From contig CAJMPP010000011.1 of assembly GCA_905215325.1 (NCBI GenBank), forward strand, positions 1 through 60,258: 60,258 bases of DNA, written 5' to 3'. The stretch's first letter is position 1; each line of letters starts with the position of its first letter. Below are positions 43,607-51,953 of this stretch, piece after piece. The DNA is from an uncultured bacterium. Its GTDB lineage: Bacteria; Actinomycetota; Coriobacteriia; Coriobacteriales; Eggerthellaceae. The position numbers were made by a program, and so were the translations under genes. The notes under the pieces were generated by a model that did not search any database, had not been told where the DNA came from, and worked only from the letters and a program-made list of their open reading frames with translations.

Positions 43607-46222
43607 ATGAAGCGTACATTCGATGTAACCGGCATGACATGCGCCGCATGTTCGGCGCGTGTCGAGAAGGCCGTCTCGAACGTCTCGGGCGTTGCCGCGG
43701 TGTCGGTCAACCTGCTGAAGAACAGCATGGAAGTGGATTTCGATGGCGAAGCAGCCACCCTTGCCGCCGTTTCCGCGGCAGTCGAGAAGGCTGGCTATAG
43801 CGCATATCTGCGGCCTGAGGCGGGGGTTGCATCCGCAAACGTGCAGCAGCCTGTGCAGCCGATGAACGATTCCGCCGCGGAAGCGAAACGGGTTCGCATA
43901 CGTCTCATCGTGAGCTTCTGCTTCACCATCCCGCTGTTCTATCTGTCGATGGGGCATATGTTCGGATGGCCGCTGCCCGGGGTCTTTCTGGGCCACGAGA
44001 ACATGCTCACGTTCGCGTTTACCCAATTCCTGCTGCTTCTGCCCGTTATCTTCGTGAACTTCAAGTTTTTCTGCGTGGGTTTCAAAACGCTTGCCCATGG
44101 CGCGCCGAACATGGATTCGCTCATCGCCCTCGGTTCTGCCGCATCTACGATATATGGCATCGCCGCCATCTACCGCATCGGCTGGGGCATGGGACACGCG
44201 GATATCGATTTCGCACATGCGGCCGCCATGGACCTGTATTTCGAGTCCGCGGCCATGATCTTGACGCTCATCACGCTCGGCAAGTACTTCGAGGCGAGGG
44301 CGAAGGGCAAGACCACCGACGCCATCACCAAGCTCATGGACCTGACGCCGAAGGAGGCCGCGCGGCGCACATCGGATGGCGGCGTTGAACAGGTGCCGGT
44401 CGAGCAGGTTCGCGTTGGCGACATGCTCGTGGTCAAGGCCGGTCAGAGCGTACCCGTCGACGGCATCGTCATCGAAGGCGACGGCGTGGTGGACGAGTCG
44501 GTCATCACCGGCGAGAGCGTGCCGGTCGGCAAACACGCCGGCGATCCCGTCACGGGCGCCACCCTGAACAAGTCCGGGTGGTTCGTCATGAAGGCGGATC
44601 GCGTCGGCGCCGACACCACGCTTGCGGGCATCATACGCCTTGTCGACGAGGCCACTTCCACCAAGGCCCCCATCGAGAAGGTCGCCGACAAGATCGCCGG
44701 CGTGTTCGTCCCCGTCGTCATCATTATCGCAGTTGCGACGTTCCTTGTGTGGATGGTGCTCTCCGCCGATGTGCCCACGGCGCTCACGCATGCCATCTCC
44801 GTGCTCGTGATCAGCTGTCCCTGCGCGCTTGGCCTGGCCACGCCAACTGCCATCATGGTGGGAACGGGTCGCGGAGCTTCCAGCGGCATCTTGGTGAAGT
44901 CGGCCGAGGCGCTCGAGGTCGCCCATGATGTCAAAACGGTCGTGTTCGACAAGACGGGAACCATCACAACGGGCAAACCCGTGGTCACCGATGTTGTGCG
45001 CGCCGACGGCGTGGACGAGCGTGGGCTTGCCAGCCTTGCGCTTTCCATCGAGCAACGCAGCGAGCATCCGCTTGCCCAGGCTGTTGCAGCTTGGGCGGAG
45101 GCCGCCGCAGGACAGGTTCAACCGGTCGATGCGTTCGAGCAGGTAGCCGGCGGAGGCGTGCGCGCGAACGTCGGCGGGGCGTGCGCGCTGGCGGGCAATG
45201 CCAGGCTGATGCAGCAAGCGGGCGTGGACGCTTCCGCGTTTGAATCGCGTGCCCGCGAGCTTGCCGATGAAGGCAAAACGCCCTTGTTCTTCGCCTGTGG
45301 CGGCAAGGTCTGCGGTCTTGTCGCCGTAGCCGACACCGTCAAGCCCTCAAGCGCCGCCGCGCTCGAGGAGTTGCGCGCCATGGGCTTGCGCACCGTCATG
45401 CTCACGGGTGACAACGAACGTACGGCGCAGGCTATCCAGCGCCAGGTCGGCGCAGATGAGGTCATAGCCGGCGTGCTCCCCCAGGATAAGGAGCGCGAAA
45501 TCCGCCGCCTTTCCGAACGGGGACGCGTGGCCATGGTCGGCGACGGCATCAACGACGCCCCGGCGCTTGCCCGCGCCGACGTGGGCATCGCCATCGGCGC
45601 GGGCACCGACATCGCCATCGAGAGCGCCGACGTCGTGCTCATGCGCTCCGATGTCCTGGATGTGCCAGCTGCCATACAGCTTTCGCGCTCCACGCTGCGC
45701 AACATTAAGCAGAACCTGTTCTGGGCTCTGATCTACAATGCGGTGTGCATCCCGGTGGCCGCCGGTGCGTTCTCGTTCGCGGGCTTCACGCTCAACCCCA
45801 TGATCGCTGCGGCGGCTATGAGCTGCTCGAGCGTATGCGTGGTGTCGAATGCGCTGCGCCTACGCACGTGGAAGCCGCGCTTCGTCACGACTGAGGCGCA
45901 GCGGCTTGCCGGCAGGCAGGGCGAACCCAACGAAGAAGCTGCGGATGCAAGCGCATCCGAGCAGGATATCCCGGAAATCGATGCGGGTGCGCCCGCGGAT
46001 AAGGAGGTTGTCATGGAAAAGAAGCTCACCGTCGAGGGAATGATGTGCCCTCATTGCGTCGCCCATGTGAAGAAGGCGCTTGAAGGCGTCGAGGGCGTGT
46101 CGGAGGCCGTCGTCGATCTTGACGCTGGGACCGCCGTCGCGAAGCTTGCCGATGCCGTGGACGATACCGTTCTCGTGAACGCCGTTGTCGAAGCCGGCTA
46201 CGAGGTGAAGGGCATCGAATAG
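43607..46222 (+). CDS. copA: Copper-exporting P1B ATPase with N- and C-terminal HMA domains
   Basis: 871 residues. N-terminal HMA with GMTCAACS (residues 9-16), then the P1B core: SCPCALGLATPT, TGESVPVG, VFDKTGTITTGKP, SEHPLAQ and VGDGINDAPALARADVG. After a charged linker (about 765-802) a second HMA domain with GMMCPHC ends the protein (803-871), an uncommon position. The linker contains a strong ribosome site and ATG that could give the last domain separately. GAAGGA precedes ATG 43607. Operon with csoR. Confidence 0.96.
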   Translation: MKRTFDVTGMTCAACSARVEKAVSNVSGVAAVSVNLLKNSMEVDFDGEAATLAAVSAAVEKAGYSAYLRPEAGVASANVQQPVQPMNDSAAEAKRVRIRLIVSFCFTIPLFYLSMGHMFGWPLPGVFLGHENMLTFAFTQFLLLLPVIFVNFKFFCVGFKTLAHGAPNMDSLIALGSAASTIYGIAAIYRIGWGMGHADIDFAHAAAMDLYFESAAMILTLITLGKYFEARAKGKTTDAITKLMDLTPKEAARRTSDGGVEQVPVEQVRVGDMLVVKAGQSVPVDGIVIEGDGVVDESVITGESVPVGKHAGDPVTGATLNKSGWFVMKADRVGADTTLAGIIRLVDEATSTKAPIEKVADKIAGVFVPVVIIIAVATFLVWMVLSADVPTALTHAISVLVISCPCALGLATPTAIMVGTGRGASSGILVKSAEALEVAHDVKTVVFDKTGTITTGKPVVTDVVRADGVDERGLASLALSIEQRSEHPLAQAVAAWAEAAAGQVQPVDAFEQVAGGGVRANVGGACALAGNARLMQQAGVDASAFESRARELADEGKTPLFFACGGKVCGLVAVADTVKPSSAAALEELRAMGLRTVMLTGDNERTAQAIQRQVGADEVIAGVLPQDKEREIRRLSERGRVAMVGDGINDAPALARADVGIAIGAGTDIAIESADVVLMRSDVLDVPAAIQLSRSTLRNIKQNLFWALIYNAVCIPVAAGAFSFAGFTLNPMIAAAAMSCSSVCVVSNALRLRTWKPRFVTTEAQRLAGRQGEPNEEAADASASEQDIPEIDAGAPADKEVVMEKKLTVEGMMCPHCVAHVKKALEGVEGVSEAVVDLDAGTAVAKLADAVDDTVLVNAVVEAGYEVKGIE
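46001..46222 (+). CDS. Possible internally initiated CopZ-like copper chaperone (3' part of copA)
   Basis: AAGGAGG at 46001-46007 lies five bases before an in-frame ATG (46013-46015) that opens exactly at the C-terminal HMA domain: 69 residues starting MEKKLTVEGMMCPHC, the size and shape of CopZ. This ribosome site is as strong as any in the window and falls inside copA, so a free chaperone could be made from the same mRNA. The sequence fact is direct; expression is inference. The coding part is 46013-46222, in frame with copA. Confidence 0.5.
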   Translation, partial: KEVVMEKKLTVEGMMCPHCVAHVKKALEGVEGVSEAVVDLDAGTAVAKLADAVDDTVLVNAVVEAGYEVKGIE

Positions 46223-46250
46223 GCCGGCATTCGTGTTTTCCGTGGATCGC

Positions 46251-46304
46251 GGCGCCGTCATCGCCTAGGACGTCACAGGTCCCGGTGCGATGGCGGCGCC
46301 GTTT
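46251..46304 (+). terminator. Terminator after copA
   Basis: GGCGCCGTCATCGC (46251-46264) pairs with GCGATGGCGGCGCC (46287-46300), 14 pairs with one G-U, followed by GTTTTCG. Also lies at the end of the convergent aminotransferase-like gene. Confidence 0.75.
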
Positions 46305-46316
46305 TCGTTGGCCGGG

Positions 46317-47444
46317 TCAGCTTCCGGCGACGATCTGCCGCAACGCGGCGATGAACCGCTCGTTGTCCGGCCGCGTGCGCACGCTCACGCAAAAATGGCT
46401 TCCGGGCGAGACCCCGGGCGTGCGATCGAGCGTGCGAACGGGGAATCCTCGTTTCTGCAGCTTGCGCACGAGGTCGGGCGCATCCGCGGCTCCCAGATGC
46501 ATGGATCGCCCCGGAGCGAACGAGCACATCACATAATTCGCTTCAGCAGGGTAGATGCTGATCCCGGGGACCAAGCTGAGCATGCACTGCATCCAGGGAA
46601 TCTCGGTTTCAAGCACCTCGCGCGCCCGTTCCAGGTGACGATCGGGCGTGGCCAGCTTCAGCAGGCGCGTGCTGAGCGCGGCGGAGGCCGGGCGTTTTGC
46701 TATCTGGGAAATGCGGCTGGCAACGGCGGGGTGCGCCAATGCGCACGACAGGGGCATGCCGGGCAGCGATAACGTGTCCGTGAGCGACCGGATAACGATG
46801 AGGTTCGAATGCTCATCGATCATGCTCGCCGTTGATTCGCCGCCAAGCGTCAGGTCGATTCCCCGCTCGTCGACGATCACCCATGCGCAGGCTTGCAGAT
46901 AATCCAGCAACGTTTGCCGCGCCAGCAGCCTGCTGGTGGGGAAGGCGGGGTTGGCGAGCATGGCGGCATCGAAGGATAGCCCCATGCGCCGAACAGCTTG
47001 CGGGTCGGGGACCACGAAGCCATCGGGACCGGGAACCTCCACGATGCGATGGCCGGCGGTTCCCAGGCATCGCTCGTAGGCGGCGCGCGAGGGCACGGGC
47101 ACCGCCACGGATCGTGGCTCGAACGAGTTCGCCACGGCAGCCAGCACGTCGGTTGCCGATGCGCCGACGGCAACGCGATCGGGGCGTACGCCGTAGCGCT
47201 TCGCCAACAGCACGGGAATCTGGGCTTGCGCCGTGCGCTCTTCTTCGGGTGTGATGGGGTTTCGCGTCAGCAGGTTCAACGCCGGGCTGAAGGCCTCGGG
47301 CATGCCGAGCGGGTTGAGCGTCTGCGAGAAGTCGAGCCAATCGATGATGGAGATCTCGGAGCCGGGCAACATGTCGGGTGCCGTCGATGCGGGAGCGAGG
47401 GCACCCCATCCTGTGGTGCGAAGGCGTCCGTTCAATCCGTCCAA
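46317..47444 (-). CDS. HisC/CobD-like aminotransferase-fold protein lacking the PLP lysine
   Basis: 375 residues with fold-type I aminotransferase layout: LDFSQTLNPLGMP near the start, ANPAFPTSRLL where the family has NPNNPTG, VDERGIDLT at the DExxxDF aspartate, and VIRSLTDTLSLPGMPL at the cofactor-lysine segment. That segment normally reads RSLTK; here Asp223 replaces the Schiff-base lysine, so ordinary transaminase chemistry should be impossible. The C-terminal Arg for substrate carboxylate (VSVRTR) remains. Start is TTG 47444 with GGAAGGAGGG five bases upstream. Divergent from dinB. Role unknown; a regulatory or binding pseudoenzyme is possible. Confidence 0.82.
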   Translation of the reverse strand: MDGLNGRLRTTGWGALAPASTAPDMLPGSEISIIDWLDFSQTLNPLGMPEAFSPALNLLTRNPITPEEERTAQAQIPVLLAKRYGVRPDRVAVGASATDVLAAVANSFEPRSVAVPVPSRAAYERCLGTAGHRIVEVPGPDGFVVPDPQAVRRMGLSFDAAMLANPAFPTSRLLARQTLLDYLQACAWVIVDERGIDLTLGGESTASMIDEHSNLIVIRSLTDTLSLPGMPLSCALAHPAVASRISQIAKRPASAALSTRLLKLATPDRHLERAREVLETEIPWMQCMLSLVPGISIYPAEANYVMCSFAPGRSMHLGAADAPDLVRKLQKRGFPVRTLDRTPGVSPGSHFCVSVRTRPDNERFIAALRQIVAGS

Positions 47445-47528
47445 ACCGCCCTCCTTCCCGTTGGTGCCCGATATCGCGATAAAGCCGAACGCTTATAGTA
47501 GCACAGCGTTTCGAGCCCCGAACCCCGT

Positions 47529-47543
47529 GGTAAACTGGAACAC
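47529..47543 (+). promoter_or_regulatory. Extended -10 promoter of dinB (leaderless)
   Basis: TGG-TAAACT, hexamer at 47531-47536, seven bases before ATG 47544. No LexA-type dyad is seen nearby. Confidence 0.55.
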
Positions 47544-48842
47544 ATGATCGATTCGAGCGAACATGAGGGCATGCTGCCTTTGGAACCCTGGGATGGGCCG
47601 GCAATCCTGCTGGTCGATCTTGACGCGTTCTTCGCCTCCGTCGAGCAGCTTGACCATCCCGGCTGGCGTGGCAAGCCCGTCATCGTCGGGGGAAGCGCCG
47701 ACAAGCACGGCGTGGTGTCCACGGCTTCCTATGAAGCGCGCGTGTTCGGCGTTCGTTCCGCTATGCCTGCGGTTACGGCGCGCAAGCTGTGCCCTCAGGC
47801 CATCTGGGCCGCTGGAAGGTTCGATCGGTACAAGCAGGTCAGCAACCAGGTCATGTCCATCCTTAACGACGAGACGCCGCTTGTGCAGCAGGTCAGCATC
47901 GATGAGGCCTTCCTCGACGTCACCCCCACGCGCACCAACAGGGAGCATCCCGTTGCCGTCGCGCGGCGTATTCAGCAACGGGTGGAACAGCTTGGCGTAA
48001 CGTGCTCGGTAGGGGTGGGCACTTCGAAGACGATTGCGAAGATCGCTTCCGATATGGACAAGCCCCGCGGCCTTACCGTCGTCTATCCGGGAACCGAGCG
48101 CACGTTTCTCGATCCGCTTCCCGTGCGCAGCATGAGCGGCATCGGCGCCGCAGCTGAGCAGCGCCTGAAAAGCCATGGGGTGGAAACGCTCGGGCAGCTG
48201 GTGTGCGAGGGCCCGGCGCGCCTTGAGCGGTTGTTCGGGAAGAACGGACGCGTCATGTATATGCGGGCCTGCGGTCTTGACGACTCGCCCATCCAGCAAC
48301 ATGCGCCGGTGAAATCGGTGTCGAACGAGGTTACCTTCGCAAACGACCTTCGTTTGCGCGAGGATATCGAGGCGGCGATCAGCACGCAGGCGGCAAAGGT
48401 GGGACGGCGGCTGCGCGGCAAGGGCTTGCGCGGGTCCACCATCGGCTTGCGCCTTCGGTATCCCGATAGGTCGAGCCGCTCGGTCCAGCGCAGGCTTGCC
48501 CGGCCGACCGACGACGAGCTGCTGTTCGCCCCCGAGCTCTGCGGCATGCTCGATGAGCTATGGGATCCGGGAATCGCCGTGCGCCTCATCGGGGTGTCCG
48601 TATCCGGGTTTTCCGAGTCGGAAGGCGAGCAGGGCAGCCTGTTCGATGTAAAGCAGGTCGCCCCTCTTGAGGGCGATGCGAAGCCGCGCATTCAAGACGA
48701 GTCGAAGCGGCGTGGCTTGCTCGCGGCAACCGATCTGGTGAAAGACCGCTTCGGGGAAGGGGCGGTGCGTTTCGGTCACGAACTGCGCAACGACGGCAAC
48801 ACCACCGGCACCGCCGCCAAGAATCCCGCTGATTACAAGTAG
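47544..48842 (+). CDS. dinB: DNA polymerase IV (Y family)
   Basis: 432-residue translesion polymerase. Palm motifs: LLVDLDAFFASVEQ with the first catalytic Asp, and QVSIDEAFLD with the second Asp/Glu pair; SYEARVFGVRSAMP finger; CSVGVGTSKTIAKIASDMDKP; little-finger domain after about residue 245. C-terminal QGSLFDV matches the sliding-clamp-binding motif. Slightly longer than E. coli DinB (351) because of N- and C-terminal extensions. Confidence 0.96.
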   Translation: MIDSSEHEGMLPLEPWDGPAILLVDLDAFFASVEQLDHPGWRGKPVIVGGSADKHGVVSTASYEARVFGVRSAMPAVTARKLCPQAIWAAGRFDRYKQVSNQVMSILNDETPLVQQVSIDEAFLDVTPTRTNREHPVAVARRIQQRVEQLGVTCSVGVGTSKTIAKIASDMDKPRGLTVVYPGTERTFLDPLPVRSMSGIGAAAEQRLKSHGVETLGQLVCEGPARLERLFGKNGRVMYMRACGLDDSPIQQHAPVKSVSNEVTFANDLRLREDIEAAISTQAAKVGRRLRGKGLRGSTIGLRLRYPDRSSRSVQRRLARPTDDELLFAPELCGMLDELWDPGIAVRLIGVSVSGFSESEGEQGSLFDVKQVAPLEGDAKPRIQDESKRRGLLAATDLVKDRFGEGAVRFGHELRNDGNTTGTAAKNPADYK

Positions 48843-48852
48843 CATCACGTGA

Positions 48853-48889
48853 AGCGGCCCTGCTTCCTCGAGGGGGAAGCAGGGCCGCT
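48853..48889 (+). terminator. Hairpin after dinB
   Basis: AGCGGCCCTGCTTCC (48853-48867) and GGAAGCAGGGCCGCT (48875-48889), a perfect 15-pair stem, no clear T run. Lies between the convergent dinB and LuxR genes. Confidence 0.75.
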
Positions 48890-49021
48890 ATCGATTTCGC
48901 CTTTCCGCGGGCTTGGCGGCAGCTAGCTTCGATAGGTGGACGTGCAAGCCTGACGGCAGCGCGCTTGCTGGGACCCCATGCGCATGGTCGATCGGCATGC
49001 TTGAGGCAAGCGGATGAACGG

Positions 49022-49972
49022 CTAGTAATCCCAGTAATCTTGGATCAACTCTTGCCTGTTCGCTTTCTGCGATTTCTTCAGGATATTGTGCACGTGCACT
49101 TTCACGGTTCCCGGTGCAAGCGATAGCTCGGCGGCTATGTTCTGGTTATCCTTTCCCAGCAGCACCAGCCGCAGGATCTCGGTTTCGCGGGGTGTCAGCT
49201 TATGGGATGCGGCGTAGGGAGCCAGGTTGTGATTGATATAGGTTTCCACCTGGTCGCCTCCTTGCGTGGGGGGTTCGCTATGACGCACGGAGAGGTACGT
49301 CAACGAGGAGCGCAGCGCCACGAACTCGCAGACCAGGGCAAGCAGGTTTTCGGCGAAGTTGCGTTCCGGGAAGAAGCCCAGGGGGATATCCACGTGTCCG
49401 GGGCCGATTAGCAGCAACACTAAGCTATTCTCGGCGACCACCGCAAGCAGGAGCACCCAAAGCAGCACATAGAACTTCGGGAAGCGGCTCAATCGCAGCC
49501 GTAACCGATTGTCCTCGGTGGTGATGTATTTATATGCTGCGAAAAACAGCATCCAGGCGATGAACACCTCGCGCAGCGAATAGAACACGAACATGTGCAC
49601 ATACCCTTGCGGAAGGAGCAACGTCACGGCAAGGCTTGCGCCTACGAACAGATACGCCGGGCAGAATCTGACGATAATCGAATCTTCTTCCACGTAGGCG
49701 CACACCATCAGCCAAAACGACATGAGCGTAGCGCAACCGAAGATGATGGAGAAGGCAGGGTCCCCGATGAAGAACGCCTCATGCGATACCGTTGACGATG
49801 CCATCACGTAATCGTCGCGGAACACCAGCATGCAATCGGCGTAGTACATGAGAAAGCCCACGAAGCAGTACAGCTGCACCTTGTTTCGGGAGACAAGGTA
49901 GGACGCCAGGCAGCATGCCGAGGTCAGGATCGCGCATATCTGCATTGCGATCGAGTAGTAAAACAGGAACAT
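49022..49972 (-). CDS. LuxR-family regulator with membrane domain
   Basis: About 316 residues. Seven or so hydrophobic helices (about residues 1-220) precede a LuxR helix-turn-helix (about 250-315: KLTPRETEILRLVLLGKDNQNIAAELSLAPGTVKVHVHNILKKSQKANRQEL). Start uncertain: ATG 49972 is used here, GTG 49984 adds four residues, and TTG 50023 lies exactly seven bases after a TATACT. Divergent from the YfcC-type transporter 300 bases away, which is the obvious candidate target. Confidence 0.85.
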   Translation of the reverse strand: MFLFYYSIAMQICAILTSACCLASYLVSRNKVQLYCFVGFLMYYADCMLVFRDDYVMASSTVSHEAFFIGDPAFSIIFGCATLMSFWLMVCAYVEEDSIIVRFCPAYLFVGASLAVTLLLPQGYVHMFVFYSLREVFIAWMLFFAAYKYITTEDNRLRLRLSRFPKFYVLLWVLLLAVVAENSLVLLLIGPGHVDIPLGFFPERNFAENLLALVCEFVALRSSLTYLSVRHSEPPTQGGDQVETYINHNLAPYAASHKLTPRETEILRLVLLGKDNQNIAAELSLAPGTVKVHVHNILKKSQKANRQELIQDYWDY

Positions 49973-50030
49973 ACTTGAATCCACGGCGCATCGCTTTCGT
50001 TTGGTTATGGGTCCCAGTCGCAACGAGCTC

Positions 50031-50036
50031 AGTATA
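50031..50036 (-). promoter_or_regulatory. -10 box of the LuxR gene
   Basis: TATACT on the minus strand; the -35 region is weak (TTCTTT). Transcription start would be near 50023. Confidence 0.5.
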
Positions 50037-50078
50037 CGCTAAATCTTCTTAACAAAGAAACGCCTGATGAGAATTGTC

Positions 50079-50129
50079 TATACCCGGTTTATACCTACAT
50101 GTATACCCACGTTTGCTCTAGTGGGATAC
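50079..50129. promoter_or_regulatory. TATACC repeats and inverted repeat in the LuxR-transporter gap
   Basis: TATACC at 50079, 50090 and 50102, about one helical turn apart, then GTATACCCAC (50101-50110) facing GTGGGATAC (50121-50129). Candidate binding region for the adjacent LuxR protein. Confidence 0.45.
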
Positions 50130-50133
50130 GGAT

Positions 50134-50252
50134 AAACCTGGCAATGATGTGGTCAGCCCGAACAAGACGGGCGCAAGTCGCTCGCAACCAAGCGGACTGA
50201 GCCAAGCAGGACGCGGCAGTTGCGACAACGCTATACCGGACGAGAGTCCGGA
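50134..50252 (+). other. Hairpin-rich leader before the YfcC-type gene
   Basis: GCCCG-AACAAGA-CGGGC around 50156-50172 and CCGGAC-GAGA-GTCCGG at 50237-50252 lie between the repeats and the ribosome site. No known riboswitch signature is recognised. Confidence 0.4.
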
Positions 50253-50274
50253 ACTCCATGAAAGGGGGGTGCAT

Positions 50275-51855
50275 ATGTCTACCGAGGCCGCTGCCGTCGA
50301 CTCTGCAGGCGGGCCCGTGGTGAAGGAGAAGACGAAAAGGAAGAAGAAGCTTAGTTTCCCGACAGCGTTCACCATCCTGTTCGTCTTGACCATCATCGCG
50401 GTTATCGCAACGTGGTTCGTACCGGCAGGACAGTACGCGAAGCTTCAGTACGTGGCCGACTCCAATGTGCTTACGGTCACGAGCCCGCAAGGCGAGATCA
50501 GTGAGATACCTGCTACGCAAGACCAGCTCGACCAGCTCGGCGTGCAGATCGGTATCGAGCAGTTCACCGGCGGGTCCATCACGAAGGCTATTTCGATCCC
50601 CGGCACCTATGAGCAGCTTCAGGCTCAGCCCAAGGGCATCGCCGATGTCACGCAGGCAATGGTATCCGGCACGATCGACGGCGTCGACATCATGGTGTTC
50701 ATCCTGGTGCTCGGCGGTCTGATCGGCGTGGTCAACGCAACCGGCGCGTTCGAGTCCGGTCTGATGGCCTTGACGAAAAAGACCAAAGGCCACGAGTTCT
50801 TGCTCGTGTTCCTGGTCGCCCTGCTCATGGTTCTCGGCGGCACCTCGTGCGGCCTTGAAGAGGAGGCTGTGGCGTTCTACCCGATCCTGGTACCGGTGTT
50901 CCTAGCGCTCGGATACGACTCCATCGTATGCGTCGGCGCTATCTTCCTGGCCGGTTCCATGGGCACCACGTTCTCCACGATCAACCCGTTCAGCGTCGTT
51001 ATCGCCTCGAACGCAGCGGGCATCAACTTCATGGAGGGCTTCGAGTGGCGCGTCGGCGGCTGCATCGTGGGCGCCATCGTGGTCATCAGCTACCTGTACT
51101 GGTACTGCAAGAAGATCAAGGCTAATCCTGAGGCTTCCTATACCTACGAGGATCGCGAGCACTTCGCACAGCTGTTCAACGTTGAGCGCGGCGAGACCGC
51201 TGCAGCCCATGCAGAAGGCTTCAGCCTGCGCAAGAAGGCCATTCTGGTGCTGTTCATCTCCGCCTTCGTCCTTATGGTGTACGGCGTCATGAACCTGCAC
51301 TGGTGGTTCCCGCAGATGGCTGCTATGTTCCTGGCCATCTCGATCATCATCATGTTCATCTCGGGTACCGACGAGAAGACCGTGGTGAACGCGTTCATCG
51401 AGGGCGCATCCTCGCTGGTCGGCGTTTCCCTGATCATCGGCCTTGCCCGTGGCATCAACCTGATCATGGAAGAGGGCCTGATCTCCGACACGCTCCTGTT
51501 CTGGTCCTCCAACGCGGTTCAGGGCATGGCGGGTCCGGCGTTCATCCTGATCATGATGCTGCTGTTCTTCCTGCTCGGCTTCGTGGTCCCGTCTTCCTCC
51601 GGTCTGGCCGTTCTGGCAATGCCCATTATGGCTCCGCTGGCGGATACGGTCGGCATCGATCGCTACTCCATCGTCTGCGCTTATCAGTGGGGTCAGTACG
51701 CGATGCTCTACCTCGCACCTACCGGCCTGGTTTTGGCAACCCTGACCATGTTGGACATGAAATACTCCAAGTGGTTCAAGTTCGTGTGGCCCATCGTGGT
51801 GTTCACCCTGGTGTTCGGCGGTATCCTCCTGTGCGCGCAGGTCATGCTCGCATAA
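50275..51855 (+). CDS. YfcC/DcuC-family membrane transporter
   Basis: 526 residues with about 12 membrane helices. The cytoplasmic N-terminus ends KRKKKLSFPTAFTIL and is followed by the family's VIATWFVPAGQY; GGTSCGLEEEAVAFYPILVP and the C-terminal GFVVPSSSGLAVLAMPIMAPLA are hallmarks of the YfcC (C4-dicarboxylate/basic amino acid, PF03606) family. ATG 50275 follows AGGGGGG. The substrate is uncertain: basic amino acids, dicarboxylates or short-chain acids. Monocistronic, divergent from the LuxR gene. Confidence 0.88.
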   Translation: MSTEAAAVDSAGGPVVKEKTKRKKKLSFPTAFTILFVLTIIAVIATWFVPAGQYAKLQYVADSNVLTVTSPQGEISEIPATQDQLDQLGVQIGIEQFTGGSITKAISIPGTYEQLQAQPKGIADVTQAMVSGTIDGVDIMVFILVLGGLIGVVNATGAFESGLMALTKKTKGHEFLLVFLVALLMVLGGTSCGLEEEAVAFYPILVPVFLALGYDSIVCVGAIFLAGSMGTTFSTINPFSVVIASNAAGINFMEGFEWRVGGCIVGAIVVISYLYWYCKKIKANPEASYTYEDREHFAQLFNVERGETAAAHAEGFSLRKKAILVLFISAFVLMVYGVMNLHWWFPQMAAMFLAISIIIMFISGTDEKTVVNAFIEGASSLVGVSLIIGLARGINLIMEEGLISDTLLFWSSNAVQGMAGPAFILIMMLLFFLLGFVVPSSSGLAVLAMPIMAPLADTVGIDRYSIVCAYQWGQYAMLYLAPTGLVLATLTMLDMKYSKWFKFVWPIVVFTLVFGGILLCAQVMLA

Positions 51856-51876
51856 TGCCGCAAACATACTCCTTAT

Positions 51877-51906
51877 GGAAAAGGCTCCCTGCGGGGAGCC
51901 TTTTCC
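51877..51906. terminator. Bidirectional terminator between transporter and degV-like gene
   Basis: GGAAAAGGCTCC-CTGCG-GGGAGCCTTTTCC: T run on both strands, between convergent genes. Confidence 0.9.
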
Positions 51907-51953
51907 ACGTTTGCGATCGGGTGGTGCGTTGGGGATGGGAATGCGGCGCTGCT

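Noticed and set aside
47480..47543. LexA box at dinB
   Set aside because: GAACGCTTATAG and GAACCCCGTGGT lack the second half GTTC; no acceptable dyad found, so SOS control of dinB is not claimed.
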